This document shows positions 29,661 through 40,012 of a DNA stretch of 64,000 nucleotides, one piece after another. The stretch spans positions 62,001 through 126,000 of the forward strand of contig CACILT010000001.1 in assembly GCA_902587565.1 (NCBI GenBank), in the 5' to 3' direction. How positions within the stretch are numbered: the first letter of the stretch is position 1; each line of letters opens with the position of its first letter. Both the position numbers and the translations under genes were made by a program. The stretch is from an uncultured Alphaproteobacteria bacterium (lineage in GTDB: Bacteria; Pseudomonadota; Alphaproteobacteria; HIMB59; GCA-002718135). The notes beneath the pieces were generated by a model. It searched no databases and was not told the origin of the DNA. It saw nothing but the letters and a program-made list of their open reading frames with translations.

Positions 29661-29688
29661 CTTGTATTTTAAAACTTTTTTCCCATAT
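29661..29688 (+). promoter_or_regulatory. Sigma32-like promoter before dnaK
   Basis: CTTGTA (29661-29666), a 14-nt spacer, then TCCCATAT (29681-29688), close to the heat-shock sigma consensus CTTGAA and CCCCATNT. It lies 51 bp before the dnaK ATG. The same 14-nt spacing occurs before hsp20. Confidence 0.6.
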
Positions 29689-29739
29689 CTAATGTAGCCA
29701 ATGTTGATTGGTAAATAATTAAGTAAAGAGGATAAAAAT

Positions 29740-31662
29740 ATGGCAAAAGTAATTGGTATTGATTTAGGTACTACAAACTCCTGCGTTGCAGTAATGGACG
29801 GAAAGGAAGCAAAAGTAATTGAAAACTCAGAAGGTGGAAGAACAACACCATCAATGGTGGCATTCAGTGACACAAAAGAAAAACTTGTTGGACAATCAGC
29901 TAAAAGACAAGCAGTAACCAATTCTGAAAATACTTTATTTGCCATAAAAAGATTAATTGGAAGAACATTTGAGGATGAAGCTGTTAAGTCTGATAGCGGA
30001 CTAGTACCTTATAAAATCGTAAAAGGTGATAACGGTGATGCTTGGGTAGAAGCACGTGGAGATAAATATAGCCCAAGTCAAATTAGTGCATTTATTTTAC
30101 AAAAAATGAAAGAGACTGCAGAGTCTTATTTAGGAGACACTGTCACACAAGCAGTTATAACAGTTCCTGCATATTTTAATGATGCTCAAAGACAAGCAAC
30201 AAAAGATGCTGGAAAAATAGCTGGACTAGAAGTCTTAAGAATTATTAACGAGCCTACTGCTGCAGCGTTAGCATATGGTTTGGATAAAAAGAAAACTGGT
30301 ACTGTTGCTGTTTACGATCTAGGCGGAGGTACATTCGATATTTCTATCTTAGAAATTGGTGACGGTGTTTTTGAGGTTAAATCAACCAATGGCGATACTC
30401 ATCTTGGCGGTGAAGATTTTGATCTTAAAATTATTGATTATCTTGCTGACGAATTCAAAAAAGATAATGGTATTGATCTACGCTCAGATAAACTCGCGCT
30501 TCAACGTTTGAAAGAAGCTGCTGAGAAAGCAAAAATTGAATTATCAAGCTCAACTGAAACAGAAGTTAACTTGCCATTCATAACAGCTGATCAATCTGGT
30601 CCTAAACATTTAACGATTAAATTATCTAGAGCAAAACTCGAAGCCATCGTAGGCGAACTTTTAAACCAAAGTTTAAAACCTTGCGAAATGGCACTTAAAG
30701 ATGCTGGTTTACAAGCTGCTGAAATCGATGATGTTATTTTAGTTGGTGGTATGACAAGAATGCCAAAAGTAACGGAGATAGTAAAAAATTTCTTTGGTAA
30801 AGAACCTAACAAAGGTGTTAATCCTGATGAAGTTGTTGCATCGGGTGCCGCTATTCAAGCTGGAGTATTACAAGGTGATGTTAAGGATGTTTTATTACTT
30901 GATGTTACACCATTATCACTTGGTATAGAAACACTTGGTGGTGTATTTACAAAACTTATTGATAAAAACACAACTATCCCAACAAAAAAGAGTCAGGTAT
31001 TTTCTACCGCTGAAGATAATCAGAGTGCAGTAACTATTAGAGTTTTTCAAGGTGAAAGAGAAATGGCGGCTGATAACAAATTACTAGGTCAATTTGATTT
31101 AGTAGGTATCCCACCTGCTGCAAGAGGAATGCCTCAAATTGAAGTAACTTTTGATATCGATGCAAATGGTATTGTAAACGTTTCTGCTAAAGACAAATCG
31201 ACTGGTAAAGAACAACAAATCAAGATCCAGGCTTCTGGTGGATTATCAGATGAAGAGATTGAAAAAATGGTCAAAGAGGCAGAAGAAAATGCTGAAGCTG
31301 ACAAAAAGAAAAGAGAAGCTGTTGATTCAAGAAACCATGCTGATAGTTTAATTAATGAAACTGAAAAGAACTTAAAAGAGCACGGAGATAAAATTCCAGA
31401 AGCTGATAGAAATAAAATCACGGAAGATATTGAAGAGCTTAAGAAAGTAAAAGACGGTGAGGATTTAGAAGCTATAAAATCTAAAACTGAAGCACTGGTT
31501 CAATCATCTTTAAAAATGGGTGAAGCAATTTACAAACAAAACCCACAAGGTGCTGGACCTCAACCTGATCCATCTGGTGCTGAACCATCAGCTGATAATA
31601 CAAAAGATGAAAAGGTTGTAGACGCTGAATTTGAAGAAGTAGACGAAGATAAAAAAGATTAA
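29740..31662 (+). CDS. dnaK: Chaperone protein DnaK (Hsp70)
   Basis: 640 residues. Complete Hsp70: [17 protein letters not shown] start, phosphate loop [23 protein letters not shown], the linker [19 protein letters not shown], substrate-binding domain and a C-terminal tail ending in acidic residues ([15 protein letters not shown]). Preceded by an AGAGGA ribosome site. Forms the chaperone set with GrpE and DnaJ on either side. Confidence 0.99.
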   Translation: MAKVIGIDLGTTNSCVAVMDGKEAKVIENSEGGRTTPSMVAFSDTKEKLVGQSAKRQAVTNSENTLFAIKRLIGRTFEDEAVKSDSGLVPYKIVKGDNGDAWVEARGDKYSPSQISAFILQKMKETAESYLGDTVTQAVITVPAYFNDAQRQATKDAGKIAGLEVLRIINEPTAAALAYGLDKKKTGTVAVYDLGGGTFDISILEIGDGVFEVKSTNGDTHLGGEDFDLKIIDYLADEFKKDNGIDLRSDKLALQRLKEAAEKAKIELSSSTETEVNLPFITADQSGPKHLTIKLSRAKLEAIVGELLNQSLKPCEMALKDAGLQAAEIDDVILVGGMTRMPKVTEIVKNFFGKEPNKGVNPDEVVASGAAIQAGVLQGDVKDVLLLDVTPLSLGIETLGGVFTKLIDKNTTIPTKKSQVFSTAEDNQSAVTIRVFQGEREMAADNKLLGQFDLVGIPPAARGMPQIEVTFDIDANGIVNVSAKDKSTGKEQQIKIQASGGLSDEEIEKMVKEAEENAEADKKKREAVDSRNHADSLINETEKNLKEHGDKIPEADRNKITEDIEELKKVKDGEDLEAIKSKTEALVQSSLKMGEAIYKQNPQGAGPQPDPSGAEPSADNTKDEKVVDAEFEEVDEDKKD

Positions 31663-31690
31663 CGCTCCATAATTTTTATAAGGAGGAGAT

Positions 31691-32824
31691 GTGGCTGATA
31701 AAGATTTCTATGAGATATTAGGCGTTCAACGAAATGCCAGCGATGATGAAATAAAAAAAGCTTATAGAAAACAAGCCATGAAATATCACCCCGATCGTAA
31801 CAAGGATGATAAAACTGCCGAAAGAAAATTCAAAGAAGCAGCAGCCGCTTACGAAGTTCTTAAAGACTCAGAAAAAAGATCAGCTTATGATCAATATGGA
31901 CACGATGCTTTCAAACAAGGAGGTATGGGTGGCGCGCAAGGCTTTGGAGATTTTGCAGGTGGCTTTTCTGATATTTTTGAAGAGTTCTTTGGCGGAGGGT
32001 TTGGAGGACAATCATCAAGAAGACGAGGGCCTCAAAGAGGAAGTGATCTTCGTTACAATATGTCCGTTTCACTATTCGAAGCTTTTACTGGAAAGAAACC
32101 ACAAATAAGAATTCCAACTTATGTTGGTTGTGATGCTTGTGCAGCAACAGGAAGCGCAGATAAATCTGGACCAAGTACCTGTTCTACTTGTGGTGGCGCA
32201 GGTAAAGTTCGATCACAACAAGGCTTTTTTTCTATTGAAAGACCATGCCCTACATGTGGTGGAGAAGGTTCAAGTATAAAAAATCCATGTCTTAAATGTT
32301 CTGGAACTGGAAATATTAAAAAACAGAAAACAATTTCAGTTACCATACCTGCTGGAGTTGATACAGGTACAAGAATTCGTATAGCTGGTGAAGGAGAGCC
32401 AGGTGAAAGAGGTGCGGGTAATGGAGATCTGTATATTTTTGTTGAAGTTCAAAAGGACAAACTTTTTGAAAGAGAAGAAGAAAATCTTTTTTGCGAAATA
32501 CCAATCTCCATAACAACAGCTATTCTAGGCGGTGAAATAGAGGTTCCAACCATTGAAGGAAAAAAAGCTAGGCTTAATATTCCAGCGGGAACTCAATCTG
32601 AGACACAATTTAGACTTCGCGGCAAAGGAATGAGTATACTTCGACAAAGTAGAAGGGGTGATATGTATGTGCAAGCAAACGTTGAAATACCAGTCAATCT
32701 AAATAGCAAACAAAAAGATATTTTGAGAGAGTTTGAAAATGAAGGCGGGACATCAAAAAAACATAGTCCAAAATCGCAAGGTTTTTTCTCAAAATTAAAA
32801 GAAGTCTGGGAAGATTTAACTTAA
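31691..32824 (+). CDS. dnaJ: Chaperone protein DnaJ (Hsp40)
   Basis: 377 residues, class A J-protein. J domain with HPD in [11 protein letters not shown], Gly/Phe-rich region, and zinc modules at [24 protein letters not shown] and CLKCSGTG, then the C-terminal substrate domains. It starts at GTG just after AGGAGG (31681-31686), which fixes the start although the overlapping ATG at 31689 is out of frame. Confidence 0.98.
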   Translation: MADKDFYEILGVQRNASDDEIKKAYRKQAMKYHPDRNKDDKTAERKFKEAAAAYEVLKDSEKRSAYDQYGHDAFKQGGMGGAQGFGDFAGGFSDIFEEFFGGGFGGQSSRRRGPQRGSDLRYNMSVSLFEAFTGKKPQIRIPTYVGCDACAATGSADKSGPSTCSTCGGAGKVRSQQGFFSIERPCPTCGGEGSSIKNPCLKCSGTGNIKKQKTISVTIPAGVDTGTRIRIAGEGEPGERGAGNGDLYIFVEVQKDKLFEREEENLFCEIPISITTAILGGEIEVPTIEGKKARLNIPAGTQSETQFRLRGKGMSILRQSRRGDMYVQANVEIPVNLNSKQKDILREFENEGGTSKKHSPKSQGFFSKLKEVWEDLT

Positions 32825-32865
32825 TTTCTTTTCAACTTACAATCACCAAAGTATAAGAAGTTTTT

Positions 32866-33669
32866 ATGGCAAAAATTAAAATAGTAGTTGCAGGCTGTCT
32901 TGGCAGAATGGGTCAGGAAATATCGAAACAAATTTTACAAAATAAAAATTTAGAATTTGTCGGTGGTTTTGAACACAAAAAACATAAAGATATAAATAAA
33001 CCTCTAAAAGAAGTTTCAAGTATACACTCTGCAAAATTAGTTACAGCTAATGCAGCTCAGTTAATCAAAGATTCAAATGTCATGATTGATTTTACAACAC
33101 CTGAGTCTACTTTAGATAATCTTAAGATCGCCTCTGCGAATAAAACAGCAGCTGTTATTGGCACAACCGGAATGACGGATGCACAAAAAAAGAAAGTAAA
33201 AAGTTATTCTAAAAAAATACCTATACTCATGTCTTCTAACATGAGTTTGGGCGTTAACTTACTATTTAACTTAGTAAAACAAACAGCATCAGCTTTAAAA
33301 GATACTGATTATGATATTGAAATTGCAGAGACTCATCATAAACATAAAAAAGATGCTCCTTCTGGAACTGCATTATCTCTGGGTGAATATGCAGCTGAAG
33401 GAAGAAAAACTAAATTAAATAAATCAAAAGTTTTAGATCGTACAAAAAAACTATCATCTAGAAAAAAAGGTGACATTGGCTTTTCTGTTACAAGAGGCGG
33501 TGAAATTGCAGGTGAACATGCAGTAAGTTTTATTGGTACCAATGATAGAGTTGATTTAGTTCATAAAGCTAATAACCGATCAATTTTTGTAGATGGGGCC
33601 ATCGAAGCAGCTATATTTATTTCTAAAAAGAAAACAGGTCTTTTCAATATGAATGATATGTTATTTTAA
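32866..33669 (+). CDS. dapB: 4-hydroxy-tetrahydrodipicolinate reductase
   Basis: 267 residues. Lysine/diaminopimelate route. Rossmann motif VVAGCLGRMGQEI, catalytic ETHHKHKKDAPSGTALSLGE, and the C-terminal RGGEIAGEHAVSFIGTNDRVDLVHKA. It follows dnaJ after 41 bp and converges with the DUF2244 gene (4-bp overlap). Confidence 0.97.
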   Translation: MAKIKIVVAGCLGRMGQEISKQILQNKNLEFVGGFEHKKHKDINKPLKEVSSIHSAKLVTANAAQLIKDSNVMIDFTTPESTLDNLKIASANKTAAVIGTTGMTDAQKKKVKSYSKKIPILMSSNMSLGVNLLFNLVKQTASALKDTDYDIEIAETHHKHKKDAPSGTALSLGEYAAEGRKTKLNKSKVLDRTKKLSSRKKGDIGFSVTRGGEIAGEHAVSFIGTNDRVDLVHKANNRSIFVDGAIEAAIFISKKKTGLFNMNDMLF

Positions 33670-34112
33670 TAATAGCTTAAGTGTCTTTTAATTCTTAAGT
33701 ACAAACTTTTCTTTAAATCAGCATGCAAGAAAGTCGCAACTTCAGTTTCTTTATCTGATTCTCTTATTGATAACTTGGAAGTGTTTTTATATTTTGAAAA
33801 AAAAACTTTTGACCAATAAGTGCTGAATTTAGATGAATGTAAAAGTTTATCACCTTTATATTTTCTTATAGATATTTCTTTTTGATTAATGTTAATTTCA
33901 TCCTTAATATTTTTTTCTTTGAAATATAAACGGATTAAATAAAAAATTATCAGATATTCAAGTCCAAGAAATATAGATACAGGCCATGCACCTTGTACAA
34001 CAAGAAAAATAGAGAATATTGAAATCCAACTTATAAAAATAATTCCTAAAACTAAAAAGACTGATTTAGAACAGCTTTGATAAGGTCTTATATTTTCATT
34101 TAATGAATTCAT
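33666..34112 (-). CDS. DUF2244 membrane protein
   Basis: 148 residues with two adjacent membrane helices (residues about 18-60) and a soluble C-terminal beta-rich part. N-terminal IRPYQSCSKSVF and the helix pair with an internal GAWPVSIFLGLEYL match DUF2244, found in many Alphaproteobacteria without a known role. Stands alone on this strand, divergent from pyc. Confidence 0.75.
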   Translation of the reverse strand: MNSLNENIRPYQSCSKSVFLVLGIIFISWISIFSIFLVVQGAWPVSIFLGLEYLIIFYLIRLYFKEKNIKDEININQKEISIRKYKGDKLLHSSKFSTYWSKVFFSKYKNTSKLSIRESDKETEVATFLHADLKKSLYLRIKRHLSYY

Positions 34113-34324
34113 AATTTGACATTAATATAAAATAACCTTTCTGATAAAGGGACATATGTGCACAGATATTAAAGCGATAATTTGCATTTTATTATCAATT
34201 TATAATTGCTTCCAAATCCTAAAAAATGGCAAATTTCCTTTGATCTCTTGCTAATTTAGTAAGGAACATATAGATGCATCACCGAAAAAATATTAAGTAA
34301 TAATCCTTATTTAATGGTGGCTTG

Positions 34325-37300
34325 ATGAAAAAGATTGGTAAAATTTTAGCAGCAAACAGAAGTGAAATTGCTATCCGAATTTTTAGAGCTGCTGAAGAGT
34401 CTGGTATTAAAACAGCTGCTATTTATTCTAAAGAAGATCGTTTTGCTATTCACCGATTTAAAACGGATGAAAGTTATTTAGTTGGTGAAGGCAAAGGTCC
34501 AATACAAGCATATTTGGACATAGACTCCATAATTAAAATTGCTAAAGATGCAAAGGTTGATGCAATTCATCCTGGTTATGGATTTTTATCCGAGAGTCCT
34601 GAACTAGCTGAGCAGTGTGAAAAAAATGACATAACATTTATTGGCCCCAGTAAAGAAATACTAAAAAGATTTGGAAATAAAACTGAAGCTAAAAAAGTTG
34701 CAGAAGAAGCAAAGGTAGGCACCGTTCCATCTGCTCTTGTAACAAAAGAAAATTTAAAAAGTGTTGAAAAAGAAGTTGAGAAAATTGGTTACCCAGTAAT
34801 TGTCAAAGCTAGTTGGGGCGGTGGCGGTCGAGGAATGCGTGTTGTTAGATCAAGCAACGAATTAATAGATCAAATTACAACTGCTCAAAGTGAGTCACTT
34901 AAAGCTTTTGGAAAAGATGAAGTATTTATAGAAAAATTTTTAGAAGATGCTGCGCACATTGAAGTTCAAATTTTAGGTGACAAACACGGAAATATCATAC
35001 ATCTTTTTGAAAGAGATTGTTCTCTTCAAAGAAGACATCAAAAGATTATTGAAAGAGCACCTGCACATTTTCTTGAAAATAAAACTCGAGAAGAAATTTG
35101 TAACGCTGCTATTAAAATTGCCAAACAAGTTAAATACTTTGGCGCAGGAACTGTTGAATTTTTATTTGATAAAAAATCTGGCGAATTTTATTTCATTGAA
35201 GTTAACCCAAGAATTCAAGTTGAACATACAGTAACAGAAGAAGTAACTGGTATTGATATTGTAAAAGCTCAAATTAAAATTGCAGAAGGTGAAAAAATTG
35301 GCAATCATCCAGCTCTTCCTAAACAAGAAAATATTCATCTCAATGGATTTGCTATTCAATGTAGGGTTACAACCGAAGATCCGCTTAATAATTTTATGCC
35401 AGATTATGGGAAGATAATGACTTACCGATCAGCTGCTGGTTTTGGAGTGAGGCTAGATGCAGCAAATGCTTCTTCAGGTTCGATCATAACACCGTATTAT
35501 GATTCTCTACTTGTAAAAGTAACAACTTGGGCAAAGCATCAAGACGACTGTATTAAAAGAATGGATAGGGCTTTACGAGAATTTAGAATTAGAGGTGTTA
35601 AAACAAATTTAGTATTTCTTGAGTCTCTTATAAACAATAAAGATTTCCTTGAAGGAAATTACAATACCAATTTTGTGGATACTAAAAAAGAGCTCTATGC
35701 TTATAATCCTCAAAAAGATCGAGCATCAAAAATTGTATCTTATCTTGGTAATATAATTGTAAATGGACATAATGATGTATTTGGAAGAGTCAGTAATAAT
35801 TCGACTGTAGAAGTTCAAATTCCTATTTCAAACACTAAAAGTGAAAAAAATAATTACGTAAAGGATTTACAAACTTTAGGTCCAGAAAAATTTGCAAAAA
35901 AAATAAAAGAAACACCCTACACTCTAATTACTGATACAACGATGCGTGATGCACACCAATCACTTCTTGCTACAAGAATGAGAACAGATGATCTTATTAA
36001 CATTGCTGAATATTATAATGAAAATTTAAGCAACTTGTTCTCATTAGAATGTTGGGGCGGCGCAACCTTCGATACATCGATGCGTTTTTTAAAAGAGGAT
36101 CCTTGGGATAGATTGGCGAGATTAAATAAAAGGGCTCCTAACCTTCTTAAACAAATGCTCTTTAGGGGATCTAATGCTGTTGGATACAAAAATTATCCTG
36201 ATAACGTTGTTAAACATTTCATTCAACAATCAGCAGAAGCTGGAATTGATATATTCAGAGTTTTTGATTCATTAAACCTAATTGATAATATGCGTGTTGC
36301 AATTGATGAAGTACGCAATCAAAATAAAATTTGTGAAGGAACTATCTGTTATACAAATGATGTAACTGATCCAAATGAGAAAAAATATACATTAAAATAT
36401 TATATTGATCTTGTTAAAGATTTAGAAAAAGCAGGAGCACATATTATCGCTATTAAAGATATGGCGGGATTAGCAAAACCTAATGCTATAAAAAAATTAG
36501 TTAATGAAATTAAACAAACAACCGATCTTCCAATTCATTTCCATACTCACGATACATCTGGTACTTCATCAGCTTCAGTTCTAGCTGCTATAGAAGAAAA
36601 AGTAGATATCGTTGATCTTGCAATTGACTCGATGAGTGGATTAACATCACAACCTGCGCTTGGCTCAATTGTATCTATTATGAAACAAAATCATCAAGAC
36701 CCAAAACTTGATGAAGAGGTTATAAGAACACTATCTTTATACTGGGAACAAGTGCGTCAAAATTATCATGCATTTGAAACTGATTTTAAAGGTGGAAGTT
36801 CTGATGTTTATCTTCACCAAATGCCTGGCGGTCAGTTTACAAATTTAAAAGAACAAGCAAGATCATTAGGAATTACAACTGATAAGTGGGGAATGGTTGC
36901 TAATAAATATGCAGAGGTAAACCAACTTTTTGGTGATATTGTTAAGGTTACACCTTCTTCTAAAATTGTAGGTGATATGGCGCTCTATATGATCGCTAAT
37001 GATTTATCCAAAGAAGATGTGTTAGATCCAAAAAAAGAAATTTCTTTTCCTGCTTCAGTAATCGAATTTTTTAAAGGGGAGATTGGTATACCTCAAGGAG
37101 GCTTTCCAAAAGAACTACAAAAGAAAGTTCTTGGTGATACTAAACCTTTAACAAAAAGACCTGGGGAAATTTTAGAATCAGTTGATTTAGATAAAGAAGC
37201 CATAAATTTAGAAGATGAAATAGGGATAAAAATTAATCAAACACATCTAGCGTCTTACTTAATGTATCCAAAAGTTTTTAAAGATTATGTTGATCACTTT

Positions 37301-37765
37301 AAGGAGTTTAGTGATACATCAATTCTTTCAACAGAATTATTTTTTTATGGTCCTCAACAAGATAAAGAATACACGATAGAAATTGATAAAGGAAAAAACC
37401 TTATCTTAAGATATTTAGCGAAAAGTGAAGTTAATAGTAATGGAAAGTGCTCCGTGTTTTTTGAAATTAACGGACAACCAAGAACAATAGATATAGAAAA
37501 TAAAGAATTTTCAAAAAATATTACACAAAGAGCTAAAGCAGATGATAATAATTTGGATCATGTCGGATCTCCTTTGCCAGGTCAAGTTGCTAAAATATTT
37601 GTTCAATCAGGTAGTAAGGTGATTAAAGGTGATAAGTTACTAGTGATCGAAGCTATGAAAATGGAAACTACAATAAACGCTGATAAAAGTGGAACAATCA
37701 AATCAATTAATGTTGCATCTGGTGATAATGTGGAAACCAAAGATTTGCTTGTTGAAATTAGCTAG
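34325..37765 (+). CDS. pyc: Pyruvate carboxylase
   Basis: 1146 residues, the full single-chain enzyme. Biotin carboxylase domain (KILAANRSEIAIRIFRAA; ATP-grasp loop GGGGRGMRV; EVNPRIQVEHTVTEE), carboxyltransferase domain (TLITDTTMRDAHQSLLATRMRT; HFHTHDTSGTSSAS), tetramerisation region, and biotinyl domain with VIEAMKMET, Lys1112 being the biotin site. It makes oxaloacetate from pyruvate and bicarbonate to refill the TCA cycle. The ATG at 34325 is chosen over an adjacent TTG. It is convergent with the lipoprotein gene, overlapping 8 bp. Confidence 0.98.
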   Translation: MKKIGKILAANRSEIAIRIFRAAEESGIKTAAIYSKEDRFAIHRFKTDESYLVGEGKGPIQAYLDIDSIIKIAKDAKVDAIHPGYGFLSESPELAEQCEKNDITFIGPSKEILKRFGNKTEAKKVAEEAKVGTVPSALVTKENLKSVEKEVEKIGYPVIVKASWGGGGRGMRVVRSSNELIDQITTAQSESLKAFGKDEVFIEKFLEDAAHIEVQILGDKHGNIIHLFERDCSLQRRHQKIIERAPAHFLENKTREEICNAAIKIAKQVKYFGAGTVEFLFDKKSGEFYFIEVNPRIQVEHTVTEEVTGIDIVKAQIKIAEGEKIGNHPALPKQENIHLNGFAIQCRVTTEDPLNNFMPDYGKIMTYRSAAGFGVRLDAANASSGSIITPYYDSLLVKVTTWAKHQDDCIKRMDRALREFRIRGVKTNLVFLESLINNKDFLEGNYNTNFVDTKKELYAYNPQKDRASKIVSYLGNIIVNGHNDVFGRVSNNSTVEVQIPISNTKSEKNNYVKDLQTLGPEKFAKKIKETPYTLITDTTMRDAHQSLLATRMRTDDLINIAEYYNENLSNLFSLECWGGATFDTSMRFLKEDPWDRLARLNKRAPNLLKQMLFRGSNAVGYKNYPDNVVKHFIQQSAEAGIDIFRVFDSLNLIDNMRVAIDEVRNQNKICEGTICYTNDVTDPNEKKYTLKYYIDLVKDLEKAGAHIIAIKDMAGLAKPNAIKKLVNEIKQTTDLPIHFHTHDTSGTSSASVLAAIEEKVDIVDLAIDSMSGLTSQPALGSIVSIMKQNHQDPKLDEEVIRTLSLYWEQVRQNYHAFETDFKGGSSDVYLHQMPGGQFTNLKEQARSLGITTDKWGMVANKYAEVNQLFGDIVKVTPSSKIVGDMALYMIANDLSKEDVLDPKKEISFPASVIEFFKGEIGIPQGGFPKELQKKVLGDTKPLTKRPGEILESVDLDKEAINLEDEIGIKINQTHLASYLMYPKVFKDYVDHFKEFSDTSILSTELFFYGPQQDKEYTIEIDKGKNLILRYLAKSEVNSNGKCSVFFEINGQPRTIDIENKEFSKNITQRAKADDNNLDHVGSPLPGQVAKIFVQSGSKVIKGDKLLVIEAMKMETTINADKSGTIKSINVASGDNVETKDLLVEIS

Positions 37766-38243
37766 TAAAGTCGTATTCTTTATAACATTCTTCTATCGAG
37801 TTCTTTGTATTTATAAGCTCTCCTAAAGAGTCTCGAAATTCAAAATATTCTACTCTCTTAATATTTGAGTTTATATTAAAGAAGATAAACAACCTACATG
37901 AATTACTATCATATCGCATCATATGCACCGAGCCATCAGATCGTGCTAAATTAGGCTGTCCCAGTTTTTGTTTAATCTCAGCAAGTTGTTTTCCCATGAA
38001 ATTTATTTCTGCGATTTTTTGCTGCTCCTTAACTATAGTTTTTTCCTCTTCTTTTTCTTCAGTTATAATTTGTTGTTCTTCAACAATAGTTTTATCTTCA
38101 ATAATTTCTGGTTCTTTTTTTATAATAGTTTCTTCAACTTTATCTTTTACTACCGCCCCAACTTTAACGACTTCTCTTCCAACCTCAATAGTTGTACAGC
38201 TAGATAAAAACACTAATGTTAAAAAATAAATTGATAACCGCAT
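37758..38243 (-). CDS. Lipoprotein with Glu/Lys-rich linker and BamE/SmpA-like domain
   Basis: 161 residues. Signal peptide with lipobox LSSC, then about 65 residues of Glu/Ile/Val/Lys repeats (KEEPIIxxK- and EEQQIITEEKEEEK-like) suggesting an extended coil, then a small folded domain KQLAEIKQKLGQPNLARSDGSVHMMRYDSNSCRLFIFFN, which resembles alphaproteobacterial SmpA/OmlA-like lipoproteins. Role unknown; an outer-membrane or peptidoglycan-spanning anchor is a guess from the coil. Divergent from upp by 35 bp. Confidence 0.7.
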   Translation of the reverse strand: MRLSIYFLTLVFLSSCTTIEVGREVVKVGAVVKDKVEETIIKKEPEIIEDKTIVEEQQIITEEKEEEKTIVKEQQKIAEINFMGKQLAEIKQKLGQPNLARSDGSVHMMRYDSNSCRLFIFFNINSNIKRVEYFEFRDSLGELINTKNSIEECYKEYDFTS

Positions 38244-38278
38244 TGCTCTTAGTGGGATTTCTATATATGTAATCGCAT

Positions 38279-38899
38279 ATGATTACAGTAATTAAATCAC
38301 CATTCGTTCAATACAAATTAACAATTTTACGAAATAAAAAAACATCAAATACTGTTTTTAGACAAACTATGAATGAAATAAGCTACCTCATTGCTTCTGA
38401 TGTTCTTCAATATGTTCCATTTAAAAAACAAACAATTGAAACACCTTTAAAAAAAATGAGTGGTACAGCCTTGGGTCAACCCATAATTTTGGTCCCAATT
38501 TTACGTGCCGGTTTAGGGTTACTTGAGGGGTTTGCAAAATTTTTACCGGAAGCTGAAAAAGGTCACATAGGTTTGTACCGCGACGAACAAACTTATGAAC
38601 CTGTAGAATACCTCTTTAAACTTCCAAGAGTTAAAAATAAAAAAGTGTTAATTCTAGATCCAATGTTGGCGACAGGTAATTCTTCAATTGCTGCAATCAA
38701 TTTAATAAAAAACAAAGGCGTTAATATTAAAGATATATTTTTAGTGTCTTTGCTAGCTGCTCCTGAGGGTATCAAAAATATTCAAAAGAAGCAAAAAGGC
38801 ATTCATATATTCACTTGCAACATTGATGCTAAATTGAATAAAAATAAGTTCATTGTACCGGGCTTAGGTGACGCAGGTGATAGGTATATGGGTACTTGA
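38279..38899 (+). CDS. upp: Uracil phosphoribosyltransferase
   Basis: 206 residues. Converts uracil and PRPP to UMP. PILRAGLGLLEGF, the PRPP loop VLILDPMLATGNSS and the C-terminal uracil-binding IVPGLGDAGDRYMGT are intact. Located just upstream of the BMP transporter, fitting a nucleobase salvage role for the region. Confidence 0.96.
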   Translation: MITVIKSPFVQYKLTILRNKKTSNTVFRQTMNEISYLIASDVLQYVPFKKQTIETPLKKMSGTALGQPIILVPILRAGLGLLEGFAKFLPEAEKGHIGLYRDEQTYEPVEYLFKLPRVKNKKVLILDPMLATGNSSIAAINLIKNKGVNIKDIFLVSLLAAPEGIKNIQKKQKGIHIFTCNIDAKLNKNKFIVPGLGDAGDRYMGT

Positions 38900-39016
38900 A
38901 GTTATCCATAAAAAATCCTATTATTTACCCATAATCTCATTTTTTAATGCATTTTTTTATCAAGAAAATGTTATCAATGGGATATCTATAATTCATATTT
39001 AAGGGGGATTTTTGGT

Positions 39017-39994
39017 ATGAAGAAAATTTTAAGTATTTTTTCAGTTTCTTTCGCTCTTGTCTTCTCTTCAAGTGCGTTCGCAAACACGATAGGAGTTGTT
39101 TATGACTCTGGTGGAAAATTTGACAAATCATTTAACGAGTTAGCATTCAATACAGCTGAGAGAGTTGTTAATGAACTTGGCTGGGGTATGATTGAGTTTG
39201 AATCTGCAAACGACAATCAGATCGAGCAGGGTATGCGTAAGATTGCTGATAGAGGAGCAACAATGATCGTAGGAATGGGATTTGCTCAAGCTGATGCAGT
39301 TGCAGCAGTTTCAGCTGATTACCCAGATATAAAATTTGTTGCAGTTGATGTTTGTTGGTTAGACGATCCAAATAATAATATTTATCAAGCTTGTTATAAA
39401 GAACATGAAGGTTCTTTCTTAGTTGGAATGATGGCTGCTATGGCTTCTAAAAGTGGAACAATAGGTTTCGTTGGTGGAATGGATATTCCTCTGATTAGAA
39501 AATTCCAAGGCGGTTATGAGCAAGGTGCACAATATGTAAATCCAGATATAACTGTTTTAGCTAATATGACTGGAACTACAAACGAAGCATGGAATAACCC
39601 AACAAAAGGTGCAGAATTAACAAAAGCTCAAATTGATGGTGGCGCTGACGTTGTATACCAAGCTGCTGGTGGAACAGGTATTGGTGTTCTTCAAGCTGCG
39701 GCTGATGCTGGCATTATGGGTATCGGAGTTGACTCTAATCAAAACTGGATGCACCCAGGTAACATGTTAACATCAATGTTAAAGAGATTAGATCTAACGA
39801 TTTTTGAGCAAGCTAAAAATGTTGAGTCAGGCAGATTTGAATCTGGCATAAACATTCTTGGTCTTTCAGAAGGAATGGTTGGTTATGCAACTGAAGATGG
39901 AATGGTAACATCTGAAATGGCCGCTGCCGCAGATGCTGCTGCTGCTGATATTGCGAGCGGTGCTCTAGTTGTTGCTGACTGGTCGCAAGAGTAG
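39017..39994 (+). CDS. BMP-family (PnrA-like) ABC transporter substrate-binding protein
   Basis: 325 residues. Sec signal peptide cut after SSSAFA, with no lipobox Cys, so a soluble periplasmic protein. GVVYDSGGKFDKSFNELAF, MIVGMGFAQADAVAAVSADYPDIKF and YQAAGGTGIGVLQAA are features of the basic membrane protein/PnrA nucleoside-binding family. It is followed by the ATPase and two permeases. Ribosome site AAGGGGG (39001-39007). Purine nucleoside is the likeliest ligand, from family and neighbours. Confidence 0.92.
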   Translation: MKKILSIFSVSFALVFSSSAFANTIGVVYDSGGKFDKSFNELAFNTAERVVNELGWGMIEFESANDNQIEQGMRKIADRGATMIVGMGFAQADAVAAVSADYPDIKFVAVDVCWLDDPNNNIYQACYKEHEGSFLVGMMAAMASKSGTIGFVGGMDIPLIRKFQGGYEQGAQYVNPDITVLANMTGTTNEAWNNPTKGAELTKAQIDGGADVVYQAAGGTGIGVLQAAADAGIMGIGVDSNQNWMHPGNMLTSMLKRLDLTIFEQAKNVESGRFESGINILGLSEGMVGYATEDGMVTSEMAAAADAAAADIASGALVVADWSQE

Positions 39995-40012
39995 ATACTA
40001 AAATAAATATTT

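Noticed and set aside
30052-30060. CACGTG in dnaK
   Set aside because: Flanking bases are not T/A-symmetric; coding coincidence.
34156-34254. A 32-codon ATG frame in the DUF2244-pyc gap (MCTDIKAIIC...)
   Set aside because: Very short, Cys/Ile-rich composition of random AT DNA, no ribosome site, no recognisable domain.
38903-38911. DnaA-box-like TTATCCATA after upp
   Set aside because: Single one-mismatch nonamer in an AT-rich genome, no strand switch or repeats around it.
39001-39016. Possible riboswitch before the BMP binding protein
   Set aside because: The 117-bp gap shows only AT-rich sequence and a ribosome site; no recognisable purine or other aptamer fold.
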